A stretch of DNA of 64,000 nt from Paramicrobacterium chengjingii (GCF_011751765.2 NZ_CP061169.1:186001-250000), one strand, 5' to 3'; positions 16,430 to 26,064 are shown, counted from the stretch's first letter. The notes: a model not told the origin generated them from the letters alone. Numbers and translations are program-made.

Positions 16430-18649
16430 ATGGCGACCATCATCTATACACACACCGACGAAGCTCCCATGCTCGCGACGCACTCGTTCCTGCCGGTCGT
16501 GCAGGCATTTGCGAGCAAAGCAGGCGTCGAAGTGGAGACCCGCGACATCTCGCTTGCGGGACGCATCATCGCAGCGTTCTCCGACGTGCTGCCCGAAGAG
16601 CAGCGTGGGGCCGACGCGCTCGCCGAGCTCGGTGCGCTCGCCAAGACCCCCGAGGCGAACATCATCAAGCTGCCCAACATCTCGGCGTCCGTCCCTCAGC
16701 TGAAGGCCGTGGTCGCCGAGCTTCAGGCACAGGGCGTTGCGCTTCCTGACTTCCCAGACGAACCGTCGACAGCCGCCGAGCGCGACGCTCGCGCTCGTTA
16801 TGACAGCGTCAAGGGCAGTGCCGTCAACCCGGTGCTTCGCGAGGGCAACTCCGACCGCCGCGCACCGCGTTCCGTCAAGGAATACGCGCGCAAGCACCCA
16901 CACTCCATGGGCGCGTGGAAGTCCGACAGCAAGACAGACGTCGCCACAATGACCGCGGGTGACTTCTTTCACAACGAGAAGTCCGTCACGATGCCCGCCG
17001 ACGACGTTCTGCAGATCCGCCTCGTCACAGACGACGGCGTCACTGTGCTGAAGGACGGTCTGAAGGTGCTTGCGGGCGAGATCGTCGACGGCACGTTCAT
17101 GAGCGCGAAGGCGCTCGATGCCTTCCTTGCCGAGCAGGTCGCCCGGGCGAAGCACGAGGGCGTGCTGTTCTCGGCACACCTGAAGGCCACCATGATGAAG
17201 GTGTCCGATCCGATCATCTTCGGCCACGTCGTGCGCGCCGTTCTTCCCGAGGTCTTCTCGACGTACGGGGAGCAGCTCGCCGCGGCCGGTCTGACACCGG
17301 ACAACGGCCTTGGCGGCATCCTCGCTGGTCTCGACACTCTGCCGGCAGACGTTGCCGATGGTGTTCGCGCCGCTGTGAAGGACGGCTTCGAGGCAGCCCC
17401 CCAGATCGCCATGGTCGATTCCGACAAGGGCATCACAAACCTGCACGTGCCCTCCGACGTGATCGTGGATGCGTCGATGCCGGCGATGATTCGCGGCGGC
17501 GGCATTATGTGGGACGCCGACGGCAACGCTGCTGAGACCCTCGCTGTCATTCCCGACAGCTCGTACGCCGGCGTCTACAAGACCGTCGTCGACGACTGCA
17601 AGGCGAACGGTGCCTTCGACCCGACGACGATGGGCTCCGTGCCGAACGTCGGGCTCATGGCTCAGAAGGCCGAGGAATACGGCAGCCACGACAAGACGTT
17701 CGTGATCCCCGCTGTCGGCTCGGTTGAGGTCGTCAACTCGGCAGGCAACGTGATCATTCAACACGACGTCGAGCCCGGCGACATCTGGCGTGCCTGCCAG
17801 GCGAAAGACATCCCCGTGCGCGATTGGGTGCGCCTCGCCGTTGAGCGGGCACGACTGTCGGACACCCCCGCCATCTTCTGGCTTGACGAGGCTCGCGCGC
17901 ACGATGCCGAGCTCATCGCCAAGGTGAACGACGAATTGCCGAAGCATGACACCGACGGGCTCGACATTCGCATTCTGAGCCCAAATGACGCGACGAAAGT
18001 CTCGATCGATCGCATTCGCGAGGGACTCGACACGATCTCGGTGACCGGCAACGTGCTGCGTGACTACAACACCGATCTGTTCCCGATTCTCGAGCTGGGC
18101 ACGAGCGCCAAGATGCTCTCGGTCGTGCCGCTTCTCGCGGGCGGCGGGCTCTTCGAGACCGGTGCCGGCGGCTCTGCTCCGAAGCACGTGCAGCAGCTCA
18201 TCGAGCAGAATCACCTGCGCTGGGACTCGCTCGGCGAGTTCATGGCGCTTGCCGAATCGTTCCGTCACTTGGCGCGGGTCGCAGACAACCGTCGTGCGGC
18301 GGTGCTGGGAGAGACCCTGGATGCCGCGACAGCGACGTTCCTCGGCGAGAACAAGTCGCCGTCGCGCAAGGCCGGAGAGCGCGACAACCGCGGAAGCCAC
18401 TACTGGCTCGCACGCTATTGGGCGGAAGAACTCGCTCAGCAGACGGACGATGCTCCGCTTGCCGCCGCGTTGAAGCCGATCGCCGAGAAGTTCGAGGCGC
18501 AGTCCGACCAGATCGAGAAGGAACTGCTCGAGGTTCAGGGAAGCTCGGTCGACCTCGGCGGCTACTACCGCCCGGACGAGGCGAAGGTCGACGCGGTGAT
18601 GCGCCCGTCGGCGACGCTCAACAGCATCCTGAATACGCTGCACGACTGA
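16430..18649 (+). CDS. icd: Monomeric NADP-dependent isocitrate dehydrogenase
   Basis: The 739-residue length and sequence (start [54 protein letters not shown]) are those of the monomeric IDH-II class common in actinobacteria. It converts isocitrate to 2-oxoglutarate in the TCA cycle and makes NADPH. GAGGAAG precedes the ATG at 16430. It is a single-gene unit ending in a strong hairpin. Confidence 0.97.
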   Translation: MATIIYTHTDEAPMLATHSFLPVVQAFASKAGVEVETRDISLAGRIIAAFSDVLPEEQRGADALAELGALAKTPEANIIKLPNISASVPQLKAVVAELQAQGVALPDFPDEPSTAAERDARARYDSVKGSAVNPVLREGNSDRRAPRSVKEYARKHPHSMGAWKSDSKTDVATMTAGDFFHNEKSVTMPADDVLQIRLVTDDGVTVLKDGLKVLAGEIVDGTFMSAKALDAFLAEQVARAKHEGVLFSAHLKATMMKVSDPIIFGHVVRAVLPEVFSTYGEQLAAAGLTPDNGLGGILAGLDTLPADVADGVRAAVKDGFEAAPQIAMVDSDKGITNLHVPSDVIVDASMPAMIRGGGIMWDADGNAAETLAVIPDSSYAGVYKTVVDDCKANGAFDPTTMGSVPNVGLMAQKAEEYGSHDKTFVIPAVGSVEVVNSAGNVIIQHDVEPGDIWRACQAKDIPVRDWVRLAVERARLSDTPAIFWLDEARAHDAELIAKVNDELPKHDTDGLDIRILSPNDATKVSIDRIREGLDTISVTGNVLRDYNTDLFPILELGTSAKMLSVVPLLAGGGLFETGAGGSAPKHVQQLIEQNHLRWDSLGEFMALAESFRHLARVADNRRAAVLGETLDAATATFLGENKSPSRKAGERDNRGSHYWLARYWAEELAQQTDDAPLAAALKPIAEKFEAQSDQIEKELLEVQGSSVDLGGYYRPDEAKVDAVMRPSATLNSILNTLHD

Positions 18650-18686
18650 CCACACTCGGGTGGCCGTCCGCACCCGTTGAACAACC

Positions 18687-18731
18687 GCCAAAAGTGGCGA
18701 CCTTTCCGCTCGAAAGGTCGCCACTTTTGGC
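18687..18731. terminator. Perfect 20-bp stem-loop, bidirectional terminator
   Basis: The arm 18687-18706 (GCCAAAAGTGGCGACCTTTC) pairs perfectly with 18712-18731 across a 5-base loop. It lies between icd and the convergent small-protein gene and touches the latter's stop codon. The outer A/T-rich part supplies T-runs in both directions. Confidence 0.8.
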
Positions 18732-18913
18732 TACTGGTCGTGTTGGTGCGCGCGGCGCGGCTCGTCAGCTCGACGATCGCCGCGCGGGCGGCCCAGCGTG
18801 CGCCACAGCACGACCATCGCGATGATGACGACGACAGTTCCGATGCCGACGATTGCCGCCTTGATGAAGAAGTCTGCGACAAGGTGCTCGAGAATGCTTG
18901 CGTGAATGATCAT
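18731..18913 (-). CDS. Small single-span membrane protein
   Basis: A 60-residue protein with one hydrophobic segment (about 18-37, AAIVGIGTVVVIIAMVVLW) and a basic, polar tail. The start overlaps the stop of the upstream small gene (ATGA), which supports a real two-gene operon. No family recognised. Confidence 0.6.
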   Translation of the reverse strand: MIIHASILEHLVADFFIKAAIVGIGTVVVIIAMVVLWRTLGRPRGDRRADEPRRAHQHDQ

Positions 18914-19167
18914 CGGGCATCGTTCTTGTCGTCAGTTCGCTCCAGCGCTGTCGCGAGCGTCGAGAGCCCTGCCGATATGAGGTCGCTGCGTCCGCGTCTG
19001 CTGCGCGAGCGGTACGCTGCGGCCGTGCGCGCCAGCGGGGCGGCACGTCGCGAGGCCTTGCCCAGTGTGCCTCGCCTGCGGAGCCACAGGGCAAGTGCGA
19101 ACAGAGCGATCACGATCACAACGACGACTGCGGCGATGATCCCGAAGCGGAGGAGCAGAAGGTTCAT
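18910..19167 (-). CDS. Small membrane protein next to a TetR gene
   Basis: An 85-residue protein with an N-terminal membrane segment (about 8-29) and a long, strongly basic cytoplasmic tail. The ATG at 19167 gives the transmembrane segment directly at the N-terminus; an earlier in-frame ATG at 19209 would overlap the palindromic operator. It is divergent from the TetR gene and may be its target. Function unknown. Confidence 0.6.
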   Translation of the reverse strand: MNLLLLRFGIIAAVVVVIVIALFALALWLRRRGTLGKASRRAAPLARTAAAYRSRSRRGRSDLISAGLSTLATALERTDDKNDAR

Positions 19168-19206
19168 GATCGTCTCTAGCGCATGGCCGTCTCTTGTTGG
19201 CAACAT

Positions 19207-19227
19207 CATGCTAAATAAAATAGCATG
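19207..19227. promoter_or_regulatory. Palindromic operator for the adjacent TetR regulator
   Basis: CATGCTA (19207-19213) and TAGCATG (19221-19227) are perfect arms around an A/T spacer, 20 bases before the TetR start and 40 bases before the divergent small gene. A partial GTGCTA half-site follows at 19231. Confidence 0.6.
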
Positions 19228-19246
19228 AATGTGCTAAAAAAGATAC

Positions 19247-19861
19247 ATGCCCAAGATCGTGGATGCTGAGGCCAGGCGCGAGGCCATCGCTGACTCCGTA
19301 CTCGCTGTCATTGCCCGAGAAGGGCTCCGCGCCGCGACGCTCTCATCGATCGCCGCTGAGTCGGGTCTCGCCGTCGGTTCAGTACGGCACTATTTTGCCG
19401 GACACGGCGAGCTTCTGACGTTTGCAGCGGAGGCTCTCGTCGATCGCACAACGGCTCGGCTCTACGCCCACCTCGCCTCGCTCGCCGCTGCGGGCTCGGC
19501 TGACGCGCGCCGTGCTGCGGCCGTCGACATGCTTTGCGAGGTTCTGCCGCTTGACGGAGTTCGCGAGATTGAAGCTGCAGTGTGGTTGGAATTCGCGGTA
19601 GCAGCTCGCCTCTCCACAGAACTCGCGCACCCGATCGACATACTTCACGATGGCCTGCGCGCCCTCGTGACGCGCATCATCACGGCGGGGGCGCAGTCGG
19701 GGCGCTTTCGCGTGGGAATCGACGTCGATGTCGAGATCGCCCGCCTGCACGCGCTGGTCGACGGACTTGTTCTGCACGGTGTGCTGGCATCGAAAACGGA
19801 CGCCGTGGCGCTGAGCCGCCGAGTGATCGAGACGCACCTGGAGACCCTGCTCGCGCGGTGA
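19247..19861 (+). CDS. TetR-family transcriptional regulator
   Basis: The 204-residue protein has an N-terminal TetR DNA-binding domain (about 8-55, with LSSIAAESGLAVGSVRHYF) and a helical ligand domain of the BetI-like type. Divergent arrangement and the palindrome at 19207-19227 indicate autoregulation and control of the two small membrane genes. The inducer is unknown. Confidence 0.9.
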   Translation: MPKIVDAEARREAIADSVLAVIAREGLRAATLSSIAAESGLAVGSVRHYFAGHGELLTFAAEALVDRTTARLYAHLASLAAAGSADARRAAAVDMLCEVLPLDGVREIEAAVWLEFAVAARLSTELAHPIDILHDGLRALVTRIITAGAQSGRFRVGIDVDVEIARLHALVDGLVLHGVLASKTDAVALSRRVIETHLETLLAR

Positions 19862-19870
19862 CGCGCCAGC

Positions 19871-20314
19871 TCAGTCGATGAGACCGGATGCCGCGAGGCG
19901 TCGCACCACTTCTGCACCCGCCGGTGGGCACCGGTGCAGCTCCGCGGAGCTGATCCAGTGCAGGGCGCTGACCTCCGCAGCCGGCCGAGGCTCGGCATCC
20001 GGGACTCCCGTGAACATCGTCATGCGCACCATTCGGCCTTCGGGCTCGCCGTGTGCCTGCGTTACGACGGTAAACGCCTCGCGGACGGTATGCGGCTCGA
20101 GACCGACAGAGATCTCCTCGCGTGACTCGCGCTGAGCTGCCTCGACGAGCGTCTCGCCGGCGTCGACCTTTCCGCCCGGCATGAACACGACGTCGCGGCC
20201 GCGCGCTGTGACCATCAGCACTCGGCGATCGCGAATGATCGCAACGGCGGCGACGATGATGTCGGGCAGCGTTGTGAGGCGAGTGGTGTCTGTGGGGGTC
20301 GCGTCAGAAGTCAC
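19871..20314 (-). CDS. NUDIX hydrolase
   Basis: The 147-residue protein carries a NUDIX box starting [21 protein letters not shown] (residues ~48-68), with the catalytic RE and EE pairs. The Ser replacing the usual final Gly (EEIS) is a small deviation. It hydrolyses a nucleoside-diphosphate-linked compound, perhaps a housecleaning or ADP-sugar type. GTG start; convergent with the TetR gene (9-base gap) and divergent from glyQS. Confidence 0.88.
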   Translation of the reverse strand: MTSDATPTDTTRLTTLPDIIVAAVAIIRDRRVLMVTARGRDVVFMPGGKVDAGETLVEAAQRESREEISVGLEPHTVREAFTVVTQAHGEPEGRMVRMTMFTGVPDAEPRPAAEVSALHWISSAELHRCPPAGAEVVRRLAASGLID

Positions 20315-20425
20315 CAGTCAAGTCTGCACCCCGCACACGATGTGAACACCCACCTGCCAATCGATAGACTGGCACTTGCCGCGCAATCCGGCAGTTCTCG
20401 CACTACAACTCACTCAGGAGCCATC

Positions 20426-21811
20426 GTGGCCGCTTCCAGCAGACTCGACGCCGTCATCGCCCTCGCCCGCCATCGCGGGTTCGTTTTTCAAGCGGGTGAG
20501 ATCTACGGTGGGTCACGTTCTGCTTGGGATTACGGGCCACTCGGCGTGGAGCTGAAAGAGAACATCAAGCGCCAGTGGTGGCAGTACTTCGTCCGCGGCC
20601 GCGAAGACATGGTCGGTCTCGACTCGTCGGTGATTCTGCCGAAGGCCGTGTGGGAGGCTTCCGGGCACGTCGCTACGTTCACTGACCCGCTCGTCGAATG
20701 TCAGCAGTGCCACAAGCGGCACCGCCAGGATCACCTCATCGAGACGTTTGAAGACAAGAAGGGTCGCGCCCCCAAAGACGGGATGAGCGAGATTCCCTGC
20801 CCCGACTGCGGCACGAAGGGGCGCTGGACCGAGCCGCAGATGTTCTCGGGACTCGTCAAGACGTTTCTCGGCCCCGTCGATTCTGAAGCCGGCCTCACCT
20901 ACCTGCGTCCCGAGACGGCACAGGGCATCTTCGTCAACTTCAACAACGTGATCACGGCTGCACGCAAGAAGCCGCCGTTCGGAATCGGCCAGATCGGCAA
21001 GGCGTTTCGCAACGAGATTACGCCGGGCAACTTCATCTTCCGTACCCGCGAGTTCGAGCAGATGGAGATTGAGTTCTTTACGGCACCGGAGGACGCAGAC
21101 AGCTGGTACGCGGAGTGGGTTGACACCTGCTGGAACTGGTTCATCGACCTCGGAATAGACCCAGAGAACATGCGTCAGTTCGACGTGCCAGACGGTGAGC
21201 GAGCGCATTACTCGGCGGGAACGATCGACTTCGAGTATCGTTTCGGCTTCACCGGAAACGAGTGGGGCGAGCTCATGGGCGTCGCCAACCGAACCGACTT
21301 CGACCTCAGGGCGCACTCGCAAGGCTCCGGCACGGAGCTCAGCTACTTCAACCAGGCGTCAGGCGAACGATTCACCCCGTACGTGATCGAGCCGTCGTTC
21401 GGTCTCACCCGCTCGATGATGGCGTTCCTCGTCGATTCCTACACCGAAGACGAGGCACCCAACACCAAGGGTGGCGTCGACAAGCGCACGGTTCTCAAGC
21501 TCGACCCCCGCCTCGCCCCGGTCAAGGCAGCCGTTCTGCCGCTCAGCCGCAACGAGAAGCTCTCTCCACTCGCACGCGAGGTGGGCGATTCGCTGCGGCA
21601 GCAGTGGAACGTTGACTTCGACGACGCGGGTGCGATCGGCCGGAGGTATCGCAGGCAGGACGAGATCGGAACGCCGTTCTGCATCACCGTCGACTTTGAC
21701 TCTCTCGACGACAAGGCAGTGACGGTGCGCGATCGCGACACGATGCAGCAGGAGCGCGTTGCGCTCGATCGCCTGTATGGTTACCTCGCAGAAAGACTTA
21801 AGGGCGCATAG
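20426..21811 (+). CDS. glyQS: Glycyl-tRNA synthetase (dimeric class II type)
   Basis: A 461-residue class IIa synthetase charging tRNA-Gly with glycine. Seen motifs include [12 protein letters not shown], the motif-2 region [19 protein letters not shown], motif 3 [11 protein letters not shown], and a C-x2-C / C-x2-C zinc-like insertion ([16 protein letters not shown]). GTG at 20426 follows AGGAG and fits the family N-terminus; the upstream in-frame ATG (20342) would add an unrelated leader. Confidence 0.96.
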   Translation: MAASSRLDAVIALARHRGFVFQAGEIYGGSRSAWDYGPLGVELKENIKRQWWQYFVRGREDMVGLDSSVILPKAVWEASGHVATFTDPLVECQQCHKRHRQDHLIETFEDKKGRAPKDGMSEIPCPDCGTKGRWTEPQMFSGLVKTFLGPVDSEAGLTYLRPETAQGIFVNFNNVITAARKKPPFGIGQIGKAFRNEITPGNFIFRTREFEQMEIEFFTAPEDADSWYAEWVDTCWNWFIDLGIDPENMRQFDVPDGERAHYSAGTIDFEYRFGFTGNEWGELMGVANRTDFDLRAHSQGSGTELSYFNQASGERFTPYVIEPSFGLTRSMMAFLVDSYTEDEAPNTKGGVDKRTVLKLDPRLAPVKAAVLPLSRNEKLSPLAREVGDSLRQQWNVDFDDAGAIGRRYRRQDEIGTPFCITVDFDSLDDKAVTVRDRDTMQQERVALDRLYGYLAERLKGA

Positions 21812-21946
21812 TCACATTTCGACATGGGTAGTTCTTCCTGTTGACGCGCTTATAGCTTTTACGCCACTCTTTAACCACAAGACGCGCATGCCCGCGCAGT
21901 GCCAGTCGGTGCTGCAGCTCCATGCACGTGAGAAAGGAACCCACGA

Positions 21947-22249
21947 ATGTCTCAGACACCTCCGCCTCCTGCACCGAATCCGTATCAGGGAGCGCCCGCG
22001 CCACAAGACAAGTGGAACGTGCTCTCGATCGTGTCGTTCGTCGGTTCGCTGATCGGGTTCTCGATCATCGCTGCTGTGCTCGGCTTCGTCTCGCTGTCGC
22101 AGATCAAGAAGACCGGTGAAAAGGGCCGTGGTCTCGCGCTCGCCGCTGTGATCATCGGTCTCATCGCCGTTGTGATTCAGATCATCGCCATCATCATCGC
22201 CATTACGGCGATCGGAGCGGCCAGCACGATCGAGTACTCGACGTACTGA
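21947..22249 (+). CDS. DUF4190-domain small membrane protein
   Basis: A 100-residue protein with a Pro/Ala-rich N-terminus, then two membrane segments flanking the conserved GFVSLSQIKKTGEKGRGLALAA loop typical of DUF4190. GAAAGGAA precedes the ATG. Function unknown; related proteins are common in actinobacterial envelopes. The 136 bases before it hold no other gene. Confidence 0.8.
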   Translation: MSQTPPPPAPNPYQGAPAPQDKWNVLSIVSFVGSLIGFSIIAAVLGFVSLSQIKKTGEKGRGLALAAVIIGLIAVVIQIIAIIIAITAIGAASTIEYSTY

Positions 22250-22269
22250 TTCTCAGCACGTCTAGTTCG

Positions 22270-22289
22270 GGCCCCGCTTCGGCGGGGCT
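22270..22289. terminator. Bidirectional terminator after DUF4190 gene and hemA
   Basis: GCCCCGC (22271-22277) pairs with GCGGGGC (22282-22288) around a TTCG tetraloop, a very stable hairpin, between two convergent genes. Confidence 0.8.
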
Positions 22290-22297
22290 CGTTCTCG

Positions 22298-23650
22298 TTA
22301 AGCGGACGTCTGCTCTGGCGCGGCATCCGATGGAATGTCGACGTCAAGGTCGAAGAGCACGCTGAGCGCATCGAGGTAGCGGTCGTGCTCGCCGCTGCGG
22401 GCGAATTCGCGCGCACGGGATGTGGGCTTGTGCAGCAGGCGCCCCATCATGTGACGCAGTGCAGCCGCCGCCGTTCCATCGGGATCGCCCCGCTGAACGC
22501 GCGCGATCTCCTCGTTGAGCACCACGTGGGCTCGGCGACGCAACGCGACGACCGCGGGGGAGAGCGATTCTTCGGCGGCGGCGCGTGTGAAGTTGCGAGC
22601 AGCTGCTCGCACGATGGTGCGCGCGGTGTCTGTTGCCTGCAGCTCTTCGAGGGGCGCGTGGATGCGAATGGTCTCGAGGTCAAGCAGCTCGACGCCGTAC
22701 ACGTCGCCGACATCCGGGTCGACGTTGCGCGGGAGACCGAGGTCGATCACGAGTTGGTACGCGTCGTGATTCACCGGGCAGCCTGGTGTCTCGTCTCGGT
22801 GAAGCGCTTCGTGAACGTGAGCCTGCGAGTGAGAGAGCGCGAACTCGATGCGGGCGCGCTGCAGAAGCTCGGCGTTGAGCACATAGTCTTCGGAGACCGT
22901 GCAGGTGATGATGACATCGCTCGACGCGATGGCCGTGTGAAGGCCGTCGGGGTCGACATGACGGATGCTGTGGCTTGCCGCGAACTCGGCACCTCTGCCT
23001 GACCCCGAGTAGACGCTGACATCGGTGACGCCGCGGTCACGGAGCGCGGCGAGGCTTGCGCCCGCATACGCTCCGGTGCCGACAAGCAGAACCCGGGCGG
23101 TCGACCAGTCGGTGACGCGGCTTGCAGCGAGTTCGAGCGACAGACGCACAATCGAGCGACCGGCTTGCCCAAGCGGAGTGCGGTTCTTGACCCCGCGCGA
23201 TGTCGTCGACGCGTGCTGAAAGAGCCGCTCGAGATCTGACGTCGTCGTTCCTGCTCCTCGCGCGTGCTCCAGCGAACGGCGCACCTGACCGGCGATTTCG
23301 CCTTCCCCCACGACGACGGACTCAAGGCCAGACGCCACAGAGAACAGATGCTCCGCGGTGTCTTGCTTCGTTGTGACATGCCACGTCGACGAGAGTGCCT
23401 CGGCTGGCACTTCGCATTGCTCGGCGATCGCGTCGGTTGCCGCTTCCACGGCGTCGGCGAGAGCATCCGGATGCTGGTCGTCGACGTCGACATACAGTTC
23501 GAAGCGGTTGCAGGTGGAGACGAGGATGCCGCCTTTGACGGCGGCAGTCGCATCGGTGACGCGCGCGAGCATCGACGTGACATCGACCTGCGAAGACAAT
23601 TGCTCCAGCAGATCGAAAGAAGCGTTTTTGTGACTCGCCGTCAGACTCAT
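22298..23650 (-). CDS. hemA: Glutamyl-tRNA reductase
   Basis: The 450-residue enzyme reduces glutamyl-tRNA to glutamate-1-semialdehyde, the first committed step of C5 heme synthesis. The catalytic Cys is in STCNRFE (C47). GEGEIAGQV is also conserved. The NADPH fold (VLLVGTGAYAGAS) and C-terminal dimerisation helices follow. ATG at 23650 is preceded by GGAGA and matches the family start (SLTASHKNASFDLLE). It is divergent from the remaining hem genes, now separated from hemE by an accessory cassette. Confidence 0.95.
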   Translation of the reverse strand: MSLTASHKNASFDLLEQLSSQVDVTSMLARVTDATAAVKGGILVSTCNRFELYVDVDDQHPDALADAVEAATDAIAEQCEVPAEALSSTWHVTTKQDTAEHLFSVASGLESVVVGEGEIAGQVRRSLEHARGAGTTTSDLERLFQHASTTSRGVKNRTPLGQAGRSIVRLSLELAASRVTDWSTARVLLVGTGAYAGASLAALRDRGVTDVSVYSGSGRGAEFAASHSIRHVDPDGLHTAIASSDVIITCTVSEDYVLNAELLQRARIEFALSHSQAHVHEALHRDETPGCPVNHDAYQLVIDLGLPRNVDPDVGDVYGVELLDLETIRIHAPLEELQATDTARTIVRAAARNFTRAAAEESLSPAVVALRRRAHVVLNEEIARVQRGDPDGTAAAALRHMMGRLLHKPTSRAREFARSGEHDRYLDALSVLFDLDVDIPSDAAPEQTSA

Positions 23651-23689
23651 GAGCACGGTCTCCATGGTAGACCGCGAAAGCTGTGCAAT

Positions 23690-23710
23690 TGTTCTATGCC
23701 GTGTAGAACA
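23690..23710. promoter_or_regulatory. Inverted repeat in the hemA upstream region
   Basis: TGTTCTA (23690-23696) and TAGAACA (23704-23710) are perfect 7-bp arms with a 7-base spacer, 40 bases before hemA and 24 before the small divergent gene. It is a likely operator for one or both. Confidence 0.5.
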
Positions 23711-23733
23711 ACCGGGAAGAGTAGCGTGACGCC

Positions 23734-23904
23734 ATGGATGCGAATACATGGTTGGCAGGCAGCGGCGGATGGTTAGCGCTCGCGCTCGTCAACGCGGGTC
23801 TGGCCGAACAGAAGAACCGGTCTCGTTGGAACTGGTTTCTGCTCTCGATAATTCTCGGCCCCATTGCCACATTTCTGATCGTGGTGTGGGCGCCGCCCAG
23901 GTAA
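23734..23904 (+). CDS. Small membrane protein divergent from hemA (56 aa)
   Basis: ATG at 23734 to TAA at 23902 encodes 56 residues: an N-terminal Trp/Gly segment, a polar QKNRSRWNW turn and a hydrophobic segment (FLLSIILGPIATFLIVVW) ending in PPR. The pattern of a short loop with aromatic and basic residues before one membrane helix is typical of small actinobacterial membrane proteins. Its last codons lie inside the 21-bp direct repeat that recurs before hemE. It may originally have stood just before hemE. Confidence 0.65.
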   Translation: MDANTWLAGSGGWLALALVNAGLAEQKNRSRWNWFLLSIILGPIATFLIVVWAPPR

Positions 23905-23915
23905 CTCCGCGCGCC
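23895..23915. repeat. 21-bp direct repeat, left copy
   Basis: The sequence GCCCAGGTAACTCCGCGCGC plus a final C recurs at 26083-26103 with a single C/T difference. This copy spans the stop codon of the small gene. The two copies bound the SGNH/DUF4386/MarR cassette. Confidence 0.7.
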
Positions 23916-23962
23916 CGTGGGGAGGGGGAGCATGGTGATTCCAGGCATCGTCGGGGCGGTGC

Positions 23963-24766
23963 TCACCCCTCGAGTGTGGTGAGTACCTTCCTGGCGAGTT
24001 CGGTCTGTGCGCTGATCGTGGTGTGCAGTCCGTCGTCGCCGTACGCGTCCGCAACCAGAACGGAGGTGGAGGAGTCGATGACTGGGTCGTTCCGCTCGGT
24101 GAGGGCATGAGTGATCCTCTGCACATCGTGATTTGCCCATGCGATGCCGGCAAAGTATGGATATGCCGCCACTTTCTCTTCATCAACCGGCGTTGGGGTC
24201 AGCCAGAACCAGCGCACATCGCGCTCTGCAACCGCAAGACGTCGAATCAGCGTGAGGTTGCGCAATGTCTCCGCTTCACTGACGAGACGCGGGCCGTCAG
24301 CGTCACCAAAGCGCCGCGCATCGTTTCCACCGAGCATGCAGAAGATCCAGTCTGCCTGTGCTCGCGCGACCCTGGACACTGTGCCGAGCACCTGCGTCGA
24401 TGTGGCACCGGAAATCGCGAGGTTCTGAAACTCCAGATTCAGATCGGCACGCTCGTGGGCAAAGAGCGTGCGAAGAATTTCAAACCACGACAGTGCGTCA
24501 GCAGTAGAACTTTCGCCAAGAGCGAGGATTCGCTGCGCGCGTGAGAACGGCGTGTTGACGAGGGCACGTTGAATCTCCTCCTGCCTCGCGAGCGATTGCG
24601 CGGCATCTTCTTTCAGCATCGTGAGTTGTTCGGTCTGTCGCCGGTATTCCTCGGTTGTTGCGTTGACGAGCGCAGCGCGGGTGTCATCTGTCAGTTCTCG
24701 TGCGTAGCCGAGCTGTTGTTCCGGGTTCTGAAATCGAACGAGCTTCTCCAGCATCGGATTCGTCAC
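23963..24766 (-). CDS. SGNH/GDSL-type hydrolase
   Basis: The 267-residue protein has a coiled N-terminal part (about 15-80) and an SGNH esterase fold: block I ILALGESST (Glu in place of the usual Asp before the Ser), the LGGNDARR block III, and a C-terminal DGLH with the catalytic Asp-His. GTG at 24766 overlaps the upstream DUF4386 stop (GTGA). No signal peptide, so probably a cytoplasmic esterase. It may release acyl groups from a small substrate. An ATG at 24754 is the alternative start. Confidence 0.8.
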   Translation of the reverse strand: MTNPMLEKLVRFQNPEQQLGYARELTDDTRAALVNATTEEYRRQTEQLTMLKEDAAQSLARQEEIQRALVNTPFSRAQRILALGESSTADALSWFEILRTLFAHERADLNLEFQNLAISGATSTQVLGTVSRVARAQADWIFCMLGGNDARRFGDADGPRLVSEAETLRNLTLIRRLAVAERDVRWFWLTPTPVDEEKVAAYPYFAGIAWANHDVQRITHALTERNDPVIDSSTSVLVADAYGDDGLHTTISAQTELARKVLTTLEG

Positions 24767-25530
24767 GAGACACGACCTGACACTGTCGTCCGGTTGGCCG
24801 GTGCTCTGTTCTTGGGAAGGCGGAATGCGACGACGATGAGAAAGGCGAGAAAGGGAAAACGCGCAAGCGGCAGAAGGACGCTGAGCAAAGGGACGATAAA
24901 CGAAAGCGTCGAGAGCATGGCAACCGCGGCGACGATCAGCCCAGCCCACGAGAGCCACCTGGGCAGCAGCCCCGCGAGCAGGCCGGGTACGGCGATGCCA
25001 GCGGCGAGCAGGCCGCTGGGCACGACGACACCCGGACCGCCGGCGATAAAAGCTAGATCGTGCAGCAGGCGGACGATTTCGGCATGCTCGACGAGCTCGG
25101 GACGGGACAACGTCCACGTCAGCATTGCCGAGAACGACATGGCTGCCGACGCCAGTATTCCGCCGGTGAGAGCGATTGCCGCGCCCGGTGCACGGATTCC
25201 CAGCGTCTGAAGGCGCACGGATGCTGCCGCGGCGAAGATTGCGAGTGGAATCGATGCGGCGAACTGCAGAAGCGCAGTGATCAGGGCCGGGGCCGAATTC
25301 GACCGAAAATAATCGAGGATGACACTCTCGTCTGCGAAGGGGGAGGGGTAGGTCTGCCCTCCGCTCACGAGCAGGGGCAGGGAGAGTGACGCCATGGTCA
25401 GAGCGACAACTGCAATGGCGGTTGGTGGGAGTGGGAGCGCGCCCTGGCGTCGTCTTCCAGCGTTCGCGGTCGCGGGAGATGCCGCACCGGTTCGAGGATA
25501 ATTATTCATTCTTTCCATGTAATCATTCAT
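24763..25530 (-). CDS. DUF4386-like multi-pass membrane protein
   Basis: A 255-residue protein with about six membrane segments, no recognised catalytic motif and an N-terminal basic stretch. The pattern (ASIPLAIFAAAASVRL, then GGPGVVVPSGLLAAG) resembles DUF4386-type membrane proteins. It is transcribed with the SGNH hydrolase gene and divergent from marR, 36 bases away, so MarR control is likely. In-frame ATGs at 25518 and 25509 are possible starts. Confidence 0.65.
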   Translation of the reverse strand: MNDYMERMNNYPRTGAASPATANAGRRRQGALPLPPTAIAVVALTMASLSLPLLVSGGQTYPSPFADESVILDYFRSNSAPALITALLQFAASIPLAIFAAAASVRLQTLGIRAPGAAIALTGGILASAAMSFSAMLTWTLSRPELVEHAEIVRLLHDLAFIAGGPGVVVPSGLLAAGIAVPGLLAGLLPRWLSWAGLIVAAVAMLSTLSFIVPLLSVLLPLARFPFLAFLIVVAFRLPKNRAPANRTTVSGRVS

Positions 25531-25560
25531 AGCACAGAATCATTTAGTCAGTGATATAGT
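25521..25560. promoter_or_regulatory. Divergent marR promoter with AATCATT repeats
   Basis: AATCATT is repeated at 25521-25527 and 25539-25545. A -10-like TATAGT (25555-25560) ends 6 bases before the marR ATG, so the transcript is probably leaderless. The repeats suit MarR binding. Confidence 0.45.
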
Positions 25561-25566
25561 TTTTAT

Positions 25567-26064
25567 ATGGAACCCGACCCGTCTTCGAACGTGGACGTGC
25601 GCGCATCCTCTCGGCGCGTTGCGTTTCTGCTCTCTCAAGTTGGCGGCCTCGCTGCCTCGAAATTCGCCGAACGTGTGAGCGATCTCGGCGTCACCCCGAG
25701 CGATGTCGGCCTGCTTCGCGTGATTGCGACGACTCCGGGGCTCAGTCAGCGCGGGTTGGCTGATGCACTCGGCGTCGGGCCCAGCCGGGTTGTCGCCCTC
25801 GTCGACGGCCTCGAGGACAGAGGGCTTGTCGAGCGCACTCGAAGCGAGACGGATAGGCGCAATCACGAATTGCGATTGACCGATGCCGGCCGCTCAGTGA
25901 TGACGGCAATGCGCACCGTTGGTGCCGCGCACGAACGTGACCTCCTCGCGGCGCTCACGGATGAGGAGCGAATTTTCCTTGGCGAGATTCTCGCAAAGGT
26001 CGCCGAAGCCAATCAACTTCTACCCGACGTGCATCCCGGGTTCCACAGGACGACGAAGCGCTGA
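25567..26064 (+). CDS. MarR-family transcriptional regulator
   Basis: The 165-residue protein has a winged helix-turn-helix: GLSQRGLADALGVGPSRVVALVD recognition region (about 60-80), then the wing ERTRSETDRRNHELRLT. It is divergent from the DUF4386/SGNH pair and probably represses it and itself until a small ligand is bound. Confidence 0.9.
   Translation: MEPDPSSNVDVRASSRRVAFLLSQVGGLAASKFAERVSDLGVTPSDVGLLRVIATTPGLSQRGLADALGVGPSRVVALVDGLEDRGLVERTRSETDRRNHELRLTDAGRSVMTAMRTVGAAHERDLLAALTDEERIFLGEILAKVAEANQLLPDVHPGFHRTTKR

Noticed and set aside
16400-18724. 774-codon minus-strand frame opposite icd
   Set aside because: His/Arg/Val-rich shadow of the highly conserved isocitrate dehydrogenase gene.
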